Source: Avipropionibacterium sp050157065 (GTDB lineage: Bacteria > Actinomycetota > Actinomycetes > Propionibacteriales > Propionibacteriaceae). From it: a DNA stretch of 64,000 nt. Made by a program: the position numbers and the translations under genes. This document shows, one piece after another, positions 25,184 through 33,124 of the stretch. Within the stretch, counting starts at the first letter, position 1. Every line of letters starts with the position of its first letter. Below the pieces are notes generated by a model, which did no database searches, was not told the origin of the DNA, and was given only the letters and a program-made list of their open reading frames with translations. The stretch lies in the NCBI GenBank assembly GCA_050157065.1, contig CP189573.1; one strand, given 5' to 3'.

Positions 25184-25774
25184 TCAGTTCTGCTGGAAGG
25201 GCATGCCCAGGTGCTTCAGCAGCGCACGGCCCTCGTCGTTGTTGGTGGCAGAGGTGACGAACGTGATGTCCATCCCTCGCGGGCGGTCGATCTTGTCGGG
25301 ATCGATCTCGTGGAACATGACCTGTTCGTTGAGACCGAACGTGTAGTTCCCCCGACCGTCGAACTGCTTCGGCGAGAGACCTCGGAAGTCGCGGATGCGC
25401 GGCAGGGCCAGGGAGATCAGCCGGTCGGCGAACTCCCACATCCGGTTGCCCCGCAGGGTCACGTGGCAACCGATCGGCATGCCTTCGCGCAGCTTGAACT
25501 GGGCGATGGACTTGCGCGACCGGGTGACCTGCGGCTTCTGACCGGTGATGGCGGTGAGGTCGCGGACCGCACCGTCGATGATCTTGGAGTCGCGAGCAGC
25601 CTCGCCGACACCCATGTTGACCACGATCTTCACCAGGCCGGGGGTCTGCATGACGTTGCCGTAGTTGAACTCCGACTGCAGCTTGCCCACGATCTCGTCG
25701 CGGTACTGCTGCTTGAGCCGCGGGATCGCACTGCTGGTGCCGGTGCTGCTCGTCTCGGTCTTGGTGGCGGTCAT
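25184..25774 (-). CDS. rplE: 50S ribosomal protein L5
   Basis: 196 residues. GLVKIVVNMGVGEAARDSKIIDGAVRDL and the GIDITFVT-like block near the end (RGMDITFVTSATNNDEGRALLKHLGMPF) are the L5 signatures. It binds 5S rRNA and contacts the P-site tRNA. A Ser/Thr-rich N-terminal tail of about 12 residues is lineage-specific. The ATG overlaps the rplX stop by one base. Confidence 0.97.
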   Translation of the reverse strand: MTATKTETSSTGTSSAIPRLKQQYRDEIVGKLQSEFNYGNVMQTPGLVKIVVNMGVGEAARDSKIIDGAVRDLTAITGQKPQVTRSRKSIAQFKLREGMPIGCHVTLRGNRMWEFADRLISLALPRIRDFRGLSPKQFDGRGNYTFGLNEQVMFHEIDPDKIDRPRGMDITFVTSATNNDEGRALLKHLGMPFQQN

Positions 25775-26211
25775 CAGATCTCCTCTCCGGTCCGCTTCGC
25801 GATGCGCACGGAACGGAATCCGGTGTACTCGGTGCCGTCGGGGCGGCGCTTGGTGACCTCGGTGCGCTCGTAGCCGACGCGGGTGGGCACCTCTTCACCG
25901 TCCACCGAGACGACGAGCTGCACGTTGGACACGTGGATCGGGGCCTCGGAGGTCACGATCCCGCCCTGGGTGCGCTGCCCGCCCTGCGGCTGGTTCTGCT
26001 GGTCACGCAGGTGCCGCTTGACGACGTTCACACCCTGCACGGTGACCTTCTGGCGCTCGGGGTGGACCGCGATGATCTCGCCGACCACGCCCTTGTCCTT
26101 GCCCGCGATGACCTTGACCTTGTCGCCCTTGATCACGTGGAGCTTGTTCTGGCCGGGCTTCTTGGGTCCGAGGAACTTCTTCGAACCGTTCGTCGTGTTC
26201 TTGCTTGCCAT
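25774..26211 (-). CDS. rplX: 50S ribosomal protein L24, extended form
   Basis: 145 residues, about 40 longer than the usual ~105. The KOW motif is in HVIKGDKVKVIAGKDKGVVGEIIAVHPERQKVTVQGVN. An N-terminal leader of 20 residues, a Gln/Gly-rich loop (RDQQNQPQGGQRTQGG) and a longer C-terminus account for the extra length. L24 is an early assembly protein at the tunnel exit. It lies 3 nt after rplN. Confidence 0.96.
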   Translation of the reverse strand: MASKNTTNGSKKFLGPKKPGQNKLHVIKGDKVKVIAGKDKGVVGEIIAVHPERQKVTVQGVNVVKRHLRDQQNQPQGGQRTQGGIVTSEAPIHVSNVQLVVSVDGEEVPTRVGYERTEVTKRRPDGTEYTGFRSVRIAKRTGEEI

Positions 26212-26214
26212 GGT

Positions 26215-26583
26215 TCAGATCACCTCCGGGGCGAGCGAGATGATGCGCATGAAGCGCTTGTCGCGCAGCTCGCGGCCGACCGGGCCGAAGATGCGGGTGC
26301 CACGGGGCTCGCCATCCTGCCTGAGGATCACCGCGGCGTTCTCGTCGAACTTGATGTACGAACCGTCCGGCCGGCGACGTTCCTTGACCGTACGGACGAT
26401 GACGGCCTTGACGACCTCACCCTTCTTGACGTTGCCGCCCGGGATCGCGTCCTTGACCGTGGCCACGATGGTGTCGCCGATGCCGGCGTAGCGGCGTGCG
26501 GAGCCGCCGAGCACGCGGATGCACAAGATCTCCTTGGCTCCGGTGTTGTCGGCGACCTTCAGTCGCGACTCCTGCTGGATCAT
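26215..26583 (-). CDS. rplN: 50S ribosomal protein L14
   Basis: 122 residues, exact family length, starting MIQQESRLKVADNTGAKEILCIRVLGGS. L14 contacts S12 across the subunit bridge B8. It lies 76 bp after rpsQ, one of the longer gaps of the block. Confidence 0.98.
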   Translation of the reverse strand: MIQQESRLKVADNTGAKEILCIRVLGGSARRYAGIGDTIVATVKDAIPGGNVKKGEVVKAVIVRTVKERRRPDGSYIKFDENAAVILRQDGEPRGTRIFGPVGRELRDKRFMRIISLAPEVI

Positions 26584-26659
26584 CTGTTTCTCCTGGTTGT
26601 CACGCTGGTCCCCCGTCCCGGATCACGGAACGGGGCCTGGCGGAACTGAATGGGATTGC

Positions 26660-27013
26660 TTACTTGGCCTTCTCGACGACCTGGACGAGCCGCCAGCGCT
26701 TCGTGGCCGACAACGGCCGGGTCTCCATCACGACGACGCGGTCACCCGTGCCGGCCTCGTTCTGCTCGTCATGGGCCTTCAGCCGGAGCGTCTGGCGCAT
26801 GACCTTGCCGTACAGCGGGTGCTTCTTGCGGTCCTCGACGGCGACGACGATGGTCTTGTCCATCTTGTCGCTGACGACGTAGCCGACCCGCACCTTGCGG
26901 CGGTTCCGGCTCGAGTCGCTGTGCGCGATCTCGCTGGCGGCGCGCTCGCTGTCGACGACCTCGGGGGTCTCGGCGACGGTTTCGGCGGTCTCGACCTTGG
27001 TGGTTTCGCTCAT
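26660..27013 (-). CDS. rpsQ: 30S ribosomal protein S17 with acidic N-terminal extension
   Basis: 117 residues. The OB-fold S17 core begins near residue 39 (RKVRVGYVVSDKMDKTIVVAVEDRKKHPLYGKVM). The preceding tail of about 38 residues is rich in Glu, Thr and Val (MSETTKVETAETVAETPEVV) and has no counterpart in short S17 proteins, though such tails occur in actinobacteria. It begins 2 nt after the rpmC stop. Confidence 0.95.
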   Translation of the reverse strand: MSETTKVETAETVAETPEVVDSERAASEIAHSDSSRNRRKVRVGYVVSDKMDKTIVVAVEDRKKHPLYGKVMRQTLRLKAHDEQNEAGTGDRVVVMETRPLSATKRWRLVQVVEKAK

Positions 27014-27015
27014 GA

Positions 27016-27276
27016 TCACTTCTTCTTCGTGGTCTCGACAACGGTCTCGTCGGCGTCGCGGTCGGGATCCTCGACAATCCCGAGCGCCCGCTCCTGCAGC
27101 ACGGTGTAGATCCGCGCGATGTCCTTGCGGACCGCGCGGAGCCGGCCGTGCGACTCCAGCTGACCGGTGGCGGCCTGGAAGCGGAGCGTGAACAGCTCCT
27201 CCTTCAGCTCCACGACCTTGGTGTTGAGCTCGCCCTTGCTGAGGTTGCGCAGCTCGGCGGCGGTGGTCGTTGCCAT
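27016..27276 (-). CDS. rpmC: 50S ribosomal protein L29
   Basis: 86 residues. The two-helix core MATTTAAELRNLSKGELNTKVVELKEELFTLRFQ is clear; a C-terminal acidic tail of about 18 residues (DPDRDADETVVETTKKK) is extra. L29 forms part of the trigger-factor docking site at the exit tunnel. The ATG overlaps the rplP stop by one base. Confidence 0.95.
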   Translation of the reverse strand: MATTTAAELRNLSKGELNTKVVELKEELFTLRFQAATGQLESHGRLRAVRKDIARIYTVLQERALGIVEDPDRDADETVVETTKKK

Positions 27277-27695
27277 CAGTTGTCACCTGCTTCCCGCTTG
27301 ATGAAGCGTGCCTTCATGGGCAGCTTGTGGATCGCGAGGCGCATGGCCTCACGGGCCACGTCCTCGTCGACGCCGGCGATCTCGAACATCACCCGTCCCG
27401 GCTTGATGTTGGCCACCCACCACTCGGGCGAACCCTTGCCGGAACCCATCCGGGTCTCGGCGGGCTTCTTGGTCAACGGGCGGTCCGGGAAGATGTTGAT
27501 CCACACCTTGCCGCCACGCTTCATGTGACGGGTCATGGCGATACGGGCCGACTCGATCTGCCGGTTCGTGACGTAGGCACGCTCCATGGCCTGGACACCG
27601 TAGTCACCGAACGTGATCTCGGTGCCGCCCTTGGCCATGCCGGTGCGCTTGGGGTGGTGCTGCTTGCGGTGCTTGACCTTGCGAGGGATCAACAT
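27276..27695 (-). CDS. rplP: 50S ribosomal protein L16
   Basis: 139 residues from MLIPRKVKHRKQHHPKRTG, the family start. A GTG three codons earlier is in frame but is not used by homologues. MGSGKGSPEWWVANIKPGRVMFEI is diagnostic. L16 lines the A-site tRNA corridor. It begins 5 nt after the rpsC stop. Confidence 0.97.
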   Translation of the reverse strand: MLIPRKVKHRKQHHPKRTGMAKGGTEITFGDYGVQAMERAYVTNRQIESARIAMTRHMKRGGKVWINIFPDRPLTKKPAETRMGSGKGSPEWWVANIKPGRVMFEIAGVDEDVAREAMRLAIHKLPMKARFIKREAGDN

Positions 27696-27700
27696 CGCGG

Positions 27701-28531
27701 TCACGCCCCTTCCGACGTCGTGGACGCGGTGGCGTCCGTTGCTGCAGGTGCCTGGGTGGCGGTGTCGCCGCCCTCGGTCGCCGCACCCTCGGCGCGACGG
27801 CGACCGCCACGCTCGGGACGGTCACCACGGCTGGGACGACGGCCCGGACGCTGCCGACCGCCGGCGGCGTTGCGGGCCGCCTTCTGTGCGGCGCGCTCGG
27901 CCCGGGTGCCCGAGACCTCGCCCTTGTAGATCCACACCTTGACGCCGATGTGGCCGTACACGGTCTTGGCCTCGAACAGCCCGTAGTCGACGTCGGCGCG
28001 CAGCGTGTGCAGCGGCACCTGGCCCTCGCGGTAGAACTCCGAGCGCGACATCTCGGCACCGCCGAGACGGCCGGAGCACTGGATCTTGATGCCGAGGGCG
28101 CCGGCGCGCATCGCGCTCTGCTGGGCCTTGCGCATCGCGCGCCGGAAGGCGACACGGGCGCTCAGCTGCTCGGCGATGCCCTGCGCGACGAGCTGGGCGT
28201 CGGTCTCGGTGTTCTTGACCTCGAGGATGTTGAGCTGGACCTGCTTGCCGGTCAGCTTCTCCAGGTCGCCACGCAGCTTCTCCGCCTCGGAGCCGTTGCG
28301 GCCGATCACGATGCCCGGACGGGCGGTGTACAGGTCGACCCGCACCCGGTCACGGGTGCGCTCGATCTCGGTGGACGAGAGCCCGGCCCGGACCAGCCGC
28401 TTGGTCAGCAGCTCCCGGATCTTGACGTCCTCACCCACGTAGTCGGCGTACTGCTTGTCGGCGTACCACCGGCTGGTGTGATCGGTGGTGACCCCGAGTC
28501 GGAACCCGTTCGGGTTGATCTTCTGCCCCAT
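27701..28531 (-). CDS. rpsC: 30S ribosomal protein S3
   Basis: 276 residues. MGQKINPNGFRLGVTTDHTS opens the protein, the KH domain carries RPGIVIGRNGSEAEKL, and the C-terminal domain follows. The last 60 residues are a basic then Ala/Thr-rich tail (GRRPSRGDRPERGGRRR), which explains the length above the usual ~230. S3 forms part of the mRNA entry helicase. It lies 3 nt after rplV. Confidence 0.97.
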   Translation of the reverse strand: MGQKINPNGFRLGVTTDHTSRWYADKQYADYVGEDVKIRELLTKRLVRAGLSSTEIERTRDRVRVDLYTARPGIVIGRNGSEAEKLRGDLEKLTGKQVQLNILEVKNTETDAQLVAQGIAEQLSARVAFRRAMRKAQQSAMRAGALGIKIQCSGRLGGAEMSRSEFYREGQVPLHTLRADVDYGLFEAKTVYGHIGVKVWIYKGEVSGTRAERAAQKAARNAAGGRQRPGRRPSRGDRPERGGRRRAEGAATEGGDTATQAPAATDATASTTSEGA

Positions 28532-28534
28532 GGC

Positions 28535-29005
28535 TCAGGCCTCCTTCTCGGTGTCGGTGCTGGTGTCGGCCTGCTTGTCGGCCTGCTTGGCCTTCGGCCG
28601 GGTGGCCTCCGGCTCGGGTCGCGGCTCGACGACCACGGTGATGTGGCTGCCCCGCTTCAGGATGCGGCTGGCCGATCCCTTGGCGCGAGCGCGGATGCGA
28701 CGCATGGTCACGCCCTCGTCGACGAACGCCTGCGAGACGAAGAGGTCGTCGCTGCGCAGGTTGTCGACCGACTCGGCGTTCGCCACGGCGCTGGCCAGGA
28801 CCTTCTGGACCGGTTCGCTGGCCGCCTGCGGCGCGAACTCCAGCATGGACAGGGCGTCGGCGACGTCCATGCCACGGACCAGATCGACGACGCGGCGCAC
28901 CTTGGTGGGCGACATGCGTACGTGACGGGCGATGGCGTAGGCACCCGGACGATCCCCGAGCAGGGCAGCCCGGCGAGACGGCCGGGCCTTCTCAGTGGTG
29001 CTCAT
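28535..29005 (-). CDS. rplV: 50S ribosomal protein L22
   Basis: 156 residues. AIARHVRMSPTKVRRVVDLVRGMDVADAL and the tunnel-lining hairpin RRIRARAKGSASRILKRGSHITVVVE identify L22. The C-terminal ~30 residues (ATRPKAKQADKQADTSTDTEKEA) and an N-terminal stretch of 17 are lineage tails. The macrolide-relevant hairpin appears intact. Confidence 0.96.
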   Translation of the reverse strand: MSTTEKARPSRRAALLGDRPGAYAIARHVRMSPTKVRRVVDLVRGMDVADALSMLEFAPQAASEPVQKVLASAVANAESVDNLRSDDLFVSQAFVDEGVTMRRIRARAKGSASRILKRGSHITVVVEPRPEPEATRPKAKQADKQADTSTDTEKEA

Positions 29006-29040
29006 TCAGATCTCAGTTCCTTCTCGGCAGGTACGGCGCC

Positions 29041-29322
29041 TCAGCGGCGACGTGCCTTCCGGTCGTCCTTGTCGTGACCCTTGAAGGTCCTGGTCGGGGC
29101 GAACTCGCCCAGCTTGTGGCCGATCATCGCCTCGGTCACGAAGACCGGGACGTGCTTGCGACCGTCGTGGACCGCGATCGTGTGGCCGAGCATGTCGGGC
29201 ACGATCATCGAGCGGCGCGACCAAGTCTTGATGACGGTCTTGCTGCCCTTGGCGTTCTGGGCCTCCACCTTCTTGGCGAGGTGGTCGTCGACGAACGGCC
29301 CCTTCTTCAGGCTGCGTGGCAT
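29041..29322 (-). CDS. rpsS: 30S ribosomal protein S19
   Basis: 93 residues, MPRSLKKGPFVDDHLAKKVEAQN and on, with the basic tail ending RKARRR. S19 pairs with S13 in the head of the 30S subunit. It sits 12 bp after rplB and 35 bp before rplV. Confidence 0.98.
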   Translation of the reverse strand: MPRSLKKGPFVDDHLAKKVEAQNAKGSKTVIKTWSRRSMIVPDMLGHTIAVHDGRKHVPVFVTEAMIGHKLGEFAPTRTFKGHDKDDRKARRR

Positions 29323-29334
29323 TCCTCAGACTCC

Positions 29335-30171
29335 TCAGCGCTTCTTGCCGGTACGACGGCGGCGCACGATGAGTCGATTGCTCGCCTTGTTCTTGTTACG
29401 GGTACGACCCTCGGGCTTGCCCCACGGGGAGACCGGGTGACGGCCACCGGAGGTCTTGCCCTCGCCACCACCGTGGGGGTGGTCGATCGGGTTCATCACG
29501 ACGCCACGGACGGTCGGGCGCTTGCCCTTCCACCGCATGCGACCTGCCTTGCCCCACGAGATGTTCGACTGCTCGGCGTTGCCGACCTCACCGACCGTCG
29601 CGCGGCACCGGATGTCGACCATCCGCATCTCACCCGAGGGCAGCCGCAGGGTGGCCATCTTGCCCTCACGTGCGACCAGCTGCACCGAGGCGCCGGCCGA
29701 GCGGCCGAGCTTGGCGCCGCCGCCGGGCCGCAGCTCCACGGCGTGCACCGTGGTGCCGACCGGGATGTTGCGCAGCGGCAGGTTGTTGCCCGCCTTGATG
29801 TCGGCGGCCTCGCCGGCCTCCACCGCAGCACCCTGGGCCAGGCCGTTCGGCGCGATGATGTAGCGCTTCTCGCCGTCGGCGTAGTGCAGCAGCGCGATGC
29901 GCGCGGTGCGGTTCGGGTCGTACTCGATCTCGGCGACCTTGGCCGGGACCCCGTCCTTGTCGTACCGCTTGAAGTCGATCACGCGGTACGCCTGCTTGTG
30001 GCCGCCACCGATGTGCCGGGTGGTGATCCGCCCGGTGTTGTTGCGACCGCCGGTCTTCTTGCTCGGCACCAGCAGCGACTTCTCGGGGGTGGACCGGGTC
30101 ACTTCCACGAAGTCGGCAACGGACGAGCCACGGCGGCCCGGTGTCGTCGGCTTGTACTTACGGATACCCAT
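29335..30171 (-). CDS. rplB: 50S ribosomal protein L2
   Basis: 278 residues from MGIRKYKPTTPGRRGSSV. GGGHKQAYRVIDF and the C-terminal GVVMNPIDHPHGGGEGKTSGGRHPVSPWG carry the conserved peptidyl-transferase-centre histidine. Twenty-one in-frame codons upstream overlap rplW and are ignored. Length is exact for the family. Confidence 0.98.
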   Translation of the reverse strand: MGIRKYKPTTPGRRGSSVADFVEVTRSTPEKSLLVPSKKTGGRNNTGRITTRHIGGGHKQAYRVIDFKRYDKDGVPAKVAEIEYDPNRTARIALLHYADGEKRYIIAPNGLAQGAAVEAGEAADIKAGNNLPLRNIPVGTTVHAVELRPGGGAKLGRSAGASVQLVAREGKMATLRLPSGEMRMVDIRCRATVGEVGNAEQSNISWGKAGRMRWKGKRPTVRGVVMNPIDHPHGGGEGKTSGGRHPVSPWGKPEGRTRNKNKASNRLIVRRRRTGKKR

Positions 30172-30187
30172 GTCAGTTCCTGTCCTG

Positions 30188-30496
30188 TCAGCTGTCTGCG
30201 CCGGAGAAGATGTCGATGCGCTGGCCGTCGGCAACGGTCACGATGGCGCGCTTGGTGTCGGCGCGACGGCCGGTCCCGTACCGGGTCCGGCGGGTCTTGC
30301 CGCTCCGGTTGAGGGTGTTCACACCGGTGACGCGCACGCCGAAGATGGTCTCGACCGCGATCTTGATCTCGGTCTTGTTCGCCTCCGGCGCGACCAGGAA
30401 CGTGTACTTGTTCTCGTCGAGCAGGCCGTAGCTCTTCTCGCTCACGACCGGTGCGATCAGTACGTCCCGGTGGGTGCGGATCTTGACGTCGCTCAC
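30188..30496 (-). CDS. rplW: 50S ribosomal protein L23
   Basis: 102 residues. DVLIAPVVSEKSYGLLDENKYTFLVAPEANKTEIKIAVETIFGVRVTGVNTLN is the L23 core at the tunnel exit where signal recognition particle and trigger factor dock. It overlaps the rplD stop by 4 bp. Confidence 0.97.
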   Translation of the reverse strand: MSDVKIRTHRDVLIAPVVSEKSYGLLDENKYTFLVAPEANKTEIKIAVETIFGVRVTGVNTLNRSGKTRRTRYGTGRRADTKRAIVTVADGQRIDIFSGADS

Positions 30497-31485
30497 TTGT
30501 CGTCATCCCCTTCGGAGTCATCGGACTTGACGGCGTTCACGAACCCGGCTGCCTCGGCGGCCTCGGTCGAGTTGAACCAGACCTCGGCCTGGGTGCGGCC
30601 GTACCACGGCGACTCGGGCGTGTGGAACTTCATCGAGTCCTCGTTGCCCTTGACGTCGAAGCCGGCGGGCGGCTCGTCGCCCCGGTAGGAGTTCGCCCCG
30701 TAGTCGACCTGGTCGGACAGCTCGTCGGTGCTGGGCTCGCTGGTGTCCTCCACCAGCGGAGCGGCAGCGGCGGCCAGCTCGGCATTGCTCGGCTCGGCGG
30801 CCTCCGACTCGGTGGCGGTGGCCTTGGCGGCCCGGCCACTGGCCGGTCCGGCGACGAACGCGGTGAGCGCGGCGGAGGTGAACACGATGTCGTCGTTGCA
30901 CAGCACGTCGTACGCGTTCAGTTGGTCGGCAGCGATCGCGTGCACGGCAGGCACGTTGCGCAGGCTCAGCCAGACGAGGTCCTCGTCGCGGTGCAGCACG
31001 ACCAGCACGCGGCGGTCGAGCGTGTCAGCCCCCACCAGCTTGGCCAACGCGGCGACGGCCTGCTTGGCCGACGGGGTCGGGCCGGGGACCAGGTTGTCGA
31101 TCACGTGGACGCGACCACCGCGGGCCCGGTCCGACAGCGCACCGCGGAGGGCGGCGACGACCATCTTCTTGGGGGTCCGCTGGGCGTACGACCGGGGCTG
31201 CGGCCCGTGGACGACGCCACCGCCGGTCCACTGCGGGGCGCGACGCGAACCCTGACGGGCGCGGCCGGTGCCCTTCTGGCGCCACGGCTTGGCGCCACCA
31301 CCACGGACGTCGCCGCGGGTCTTGGTGGCGTGCGTGCCCTGACGAGCGGCGGCCAGCTGGGCCACCACGACCTGGTGGATCAGCGGCACGTTGGCCTGTA
31401 CATCGAACAGGTCGGCGGGCAGCTCGGCGGTGCCGGCCTTCGCGCCCTTGGCGTCGATCACGTCGACGGTCCGGGAGGTGCTCAT
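30493..31485 (-). CDS. rplD: 50S ribosomal protein L4 with extra C-terminal domain
   Basis: 330 residues, about 110 longer than normal L4. Residues 1-212 are complete L4, including the tunnel loop GTGRARQGSRRAPQWTGGGVVHGPQPRSY. Residues 213-262 are an acidic Ala/Glu/Ser linker. Residues about 263-318 form a compact motif (SYRGDEPPAGFDVKGNEDSM, FHTPESPWYGRTQAEVWF, STEAAEAAGF) that resembles the small actinobacterial module databases call the sunset domain, which I recall as a tail on other proteins, including ribosomal L17 in some genera. The tail ends in a Ser/Asp run. Overlaps of 4 bp with rplC and rplW show it is in the normal operon. Confidence 0.95.
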   Translation of the reverse strand: MSTSRTVDVIDAKGAKAGTAELPADLFDVQANVPLIHQVVVAQLAAARQGTHATKTRGDVRGGGAKPWRQKGTGRARQGSRRAPQWTGGGVVHGPQPRSYAQRTPKKMVVAALRGALSDRARGGRVHVIDNLVPGPTPSAKQAVAALAKLVGADTLDRRVLVVLHRDEDLVWLSLRNVPAVHAIAADQLNAYDVLCNDDIVFTSAALTAFVAGPASGRAAKATATESEAAEPSNAELAAAAAPLVEDTSEPSTDELSDQVDYGANSYRGDEPPAGFDVKGNEDSMKFHTPESPWYGRTQAEVWFNSTEAAEAAGFVNAVKSDDSEGDDDK

Positions 31486-32150
31486 GCTTCGGGTCCTTCC
31501 TTCTTCGCCGCGCTGCGGATGACCACCAGGCTGCCGGTGGCACCCGGGATCGCGCCGGCAATCAGCAGCAGGCCACGCTCGGCGTCGACGGCGTGCACGG
31601 TCAGGTTCTGCACGGTGACGCGCTCGTTGCCCATCCGGCCGGCCATCTTGAGGCCCTTGAACACGCGACCGGGAGTGGCGCAGCCACCGATGGAGCCGGG
31701 CGAACGGTGCTTGCGGTGCACACCGTGGCTCGAGCTGAGGCCCGAGAAGCCGTGCCGCTTCATGACACCGGCGGTGCCCTTGCCGCGGCTGGTGCCGGTC
31801 ACGTCGATGACCTCGGCGGCCTCGAACACGTCCGGGCCCAGCTCCTGGCCGAGGGTGAACTCGGACGCGTCGGCGGTCCGGATCTCCATCAGGTGCTTGC
31901 GGGGGGTGACCCCGGCGGCCTCGAAGTGGCCGGCCGCGGGCTTGGTGACCTTCTTGGCCTTGATCGCGCCGAAGCCGAGCTGGACGGCGGAGTAGCCGTC
32001 GGCGTCGGGCGTGCGGACCTGGGTGACCACGTTCGGTCCGGCCTGGACCACGGTCACGGGGACGACGCGGTTGTTCTCGTCCCAGAGCTGGGTCATGCCG
32101 AGCTTGGTGCCCAGCAGGCCCTTCACCTTGCGTTCAGCAGTGTTGGTCAT
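31482..32150 (-). CDS. rplC: 50S ribosomal protein L3
   Basis: 222 residues from MTNTAERKVKGLLGTKLGMTQLWDENNRVVPVT. The conserved loop SSSHGVHRKHRSPGSIGGCATPGRVFKGLKMAGRMG reaches the peptidyl-transferase centre and carries the glutamine-methylation region in other bacteria. It lies 11 bp after rpsJ and overlaps rplD by 4 bp. A far longer upstream reading frame is not coding. Confidence 0.97.
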   Translation of the reverse strand: MTNTAERKVKGLLGTKLGMTQLWDENNRVVPVTVVQAGPNVVTQVRTPDADGYSAVQLGFGAIKAKKVTKPAAGHFEAAGVTPRKHLMEIRTADASEFTLGQELGPDVFEAAEVIDVTGTSRGKGTAGVMKRHGFSGLSSSHGVHRKHRSPGSIGGCATPGRVFKGLKMAGRMGNERVTVQNLTVHAVDAERGLLLIAGAIPGATGSLVVIRSAAKKEGPEA

Positions 32151-32161
32151 CGTCGTCGTCC

Positions 32162-32470
32162 TCAGAGCTTGATCTCGATGTCGACACCGGCCGGCAGGTC
32201 GAGGCGCATCAGCGAGTCGACGGTCTTCGGCGTGGGGTCGATGATGTCGATCAGACGCTTGTGCGTGCGCATCTCGAAGTGCTCGCGGCTGTCCTTGTAC
32301 TTGTGCGGGGACCGAATGACGCAGAACACGTTCTTCTCGGTCGGCAGCGGCACCGGGCCGGCCACACGCGCACCTGTCCGGGTCACCGTGTCGACGATCT
32401 TGCGCGCCGACGAGTCGATGACCTCGTGGTCGTAGGCCTTCAGCCTGATGCGGATCTTTTGTCCCGCCAC
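32162..32470 (-). CDS. rpsJ: 30S ribosomal protein S10
   Basis: 102 residues, first gene of the S10 operon. It uses a GTG start (VAGQKIRIRLKAYDHEVIDSSARKI) with AAGGA 6 nt upstream; the open frame before it is leader. S10 also acts as NusE in transcription antitermination. The NusB-binding region HKYKDSREHFEMRTHKRLIDI is present. Confidence 0.97.
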   Translation of the reverse strand: MAGQKIRIRLKAYDHEVIDSSARKIVDTVTRTGARVAGPVPLPTEKNVFCVIRSPHKYKDSREHFEMRTHKRLIDIIDPTPKTVDSLMRLDLPAGVDIEIKL

Positions 32471-32904
32471 AGTCGTCCTTCTCTCGTCCGTCCCAGTACC
32501 CGTGTCCAAGTACGCGTGCCATGCCGTTGCCCGCCCGCCGCCCGACCCGTTCCGACCAGAGCCATTTCCATGACCCCCGCGGTCGGGCGTGTCGTGCTTC
32601 TCGGGCGCACCCCGGCCCACAGCGTGAACTGTCCACCGGAATTGTCACCGGCCCCGGATCGGGGCCTGCGCATAGCTGAGGTCTCGCGGTTCGGCGCTCG
32701 CCACGACCCTCCGAAGAAGTGGATCGCATGCGCACGCCCCGGCGACCTCGCCGAGCAACCCGACGATTCTGTCAAAGATCCGGGCACATGCCAAATCGAG
32801 CCAAGGCTCGGTCCGGGATGCCCACATCAATGCTGTCGTCGACCCGTCCCAGAGTACTCGCGTGGGCAAGGCCCGGGCCTCGCCATCAGGTCCACCCAGC
32901 GACG
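32471..32904 (-). other. S10 operon leader, no gene found
   Basis: The stretch upstream of rpsJ holds the perfect hairpin GGCCCCG-GAT-CGGGGCC (32650-32666) and a weaker one around 32797-32810. A TTGACA occurs at 32770-32775 on the minus strand but has no matching -10. A promoter must lie here because the next gene upstream has its own terminator, but I cannot place it with confidence. Confidence 0.4.
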
Positions 32905-33030
32905 CCACTTCCCCGGCATGAACACCACTTCCTCGCCATGACACCACTTCCTCGTCATGACACAAGCTGCAGGCGTCGGAAGCGTGTGTCATGGCGAGGA
33001 ACGTGTGTCATGGCGAGGAACGTGTGCCGT
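32905..33030. repeat. Inverted array of a 19-nt repeat (locus A)
   Basis: Left arm: three units beginning CCACTT at 32905, 32925 and 32944 (for example CCACTTCCTCGCCATGACA). Right arm: units of GTGTCATGGCGAGGAACGT with a 19-nt period (32989 and 33008). The arms are reverse complements with few mismatches around a 20-nt loop, so the transcript or single strand could fold into a stem of nearly 40 bp. It lies downstream of the mechanosensitive channel gene and upstream of the S10 operon. Related arrays occur at 53322-53475 and 54492-54600. Confidence 0.85.
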
Positions 33031-33061
33031 GGCGGACGTGGGGCCGGGGCTCGGACAGCAG

Positions 33062-33099
33062 AACGCCGGGGTGCGAGTCGAGACCCACACCCCGGCGTT
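33062..33099 (-). terminator. Terminator of the mechanosensitive channel gene
   Basis: AACGCCGGGGTG and CACCCCGGCGTT form a perfect 12-bp stem around a 14-nt loop, 25 nt after the channel gene's stop. No U-tract follows. Confidence 0.75.
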
Positions 33100-33124
33100 G
33101 ACTGTCGTACGGACCGCGCCCGGG

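Noticed and set aside
32645..32992. 115-codon leftward frame upstream of rpsJ
   Set aside because: It overlaps the 19-nt repeat array and the S10 leader, and the product has no recognisable features.
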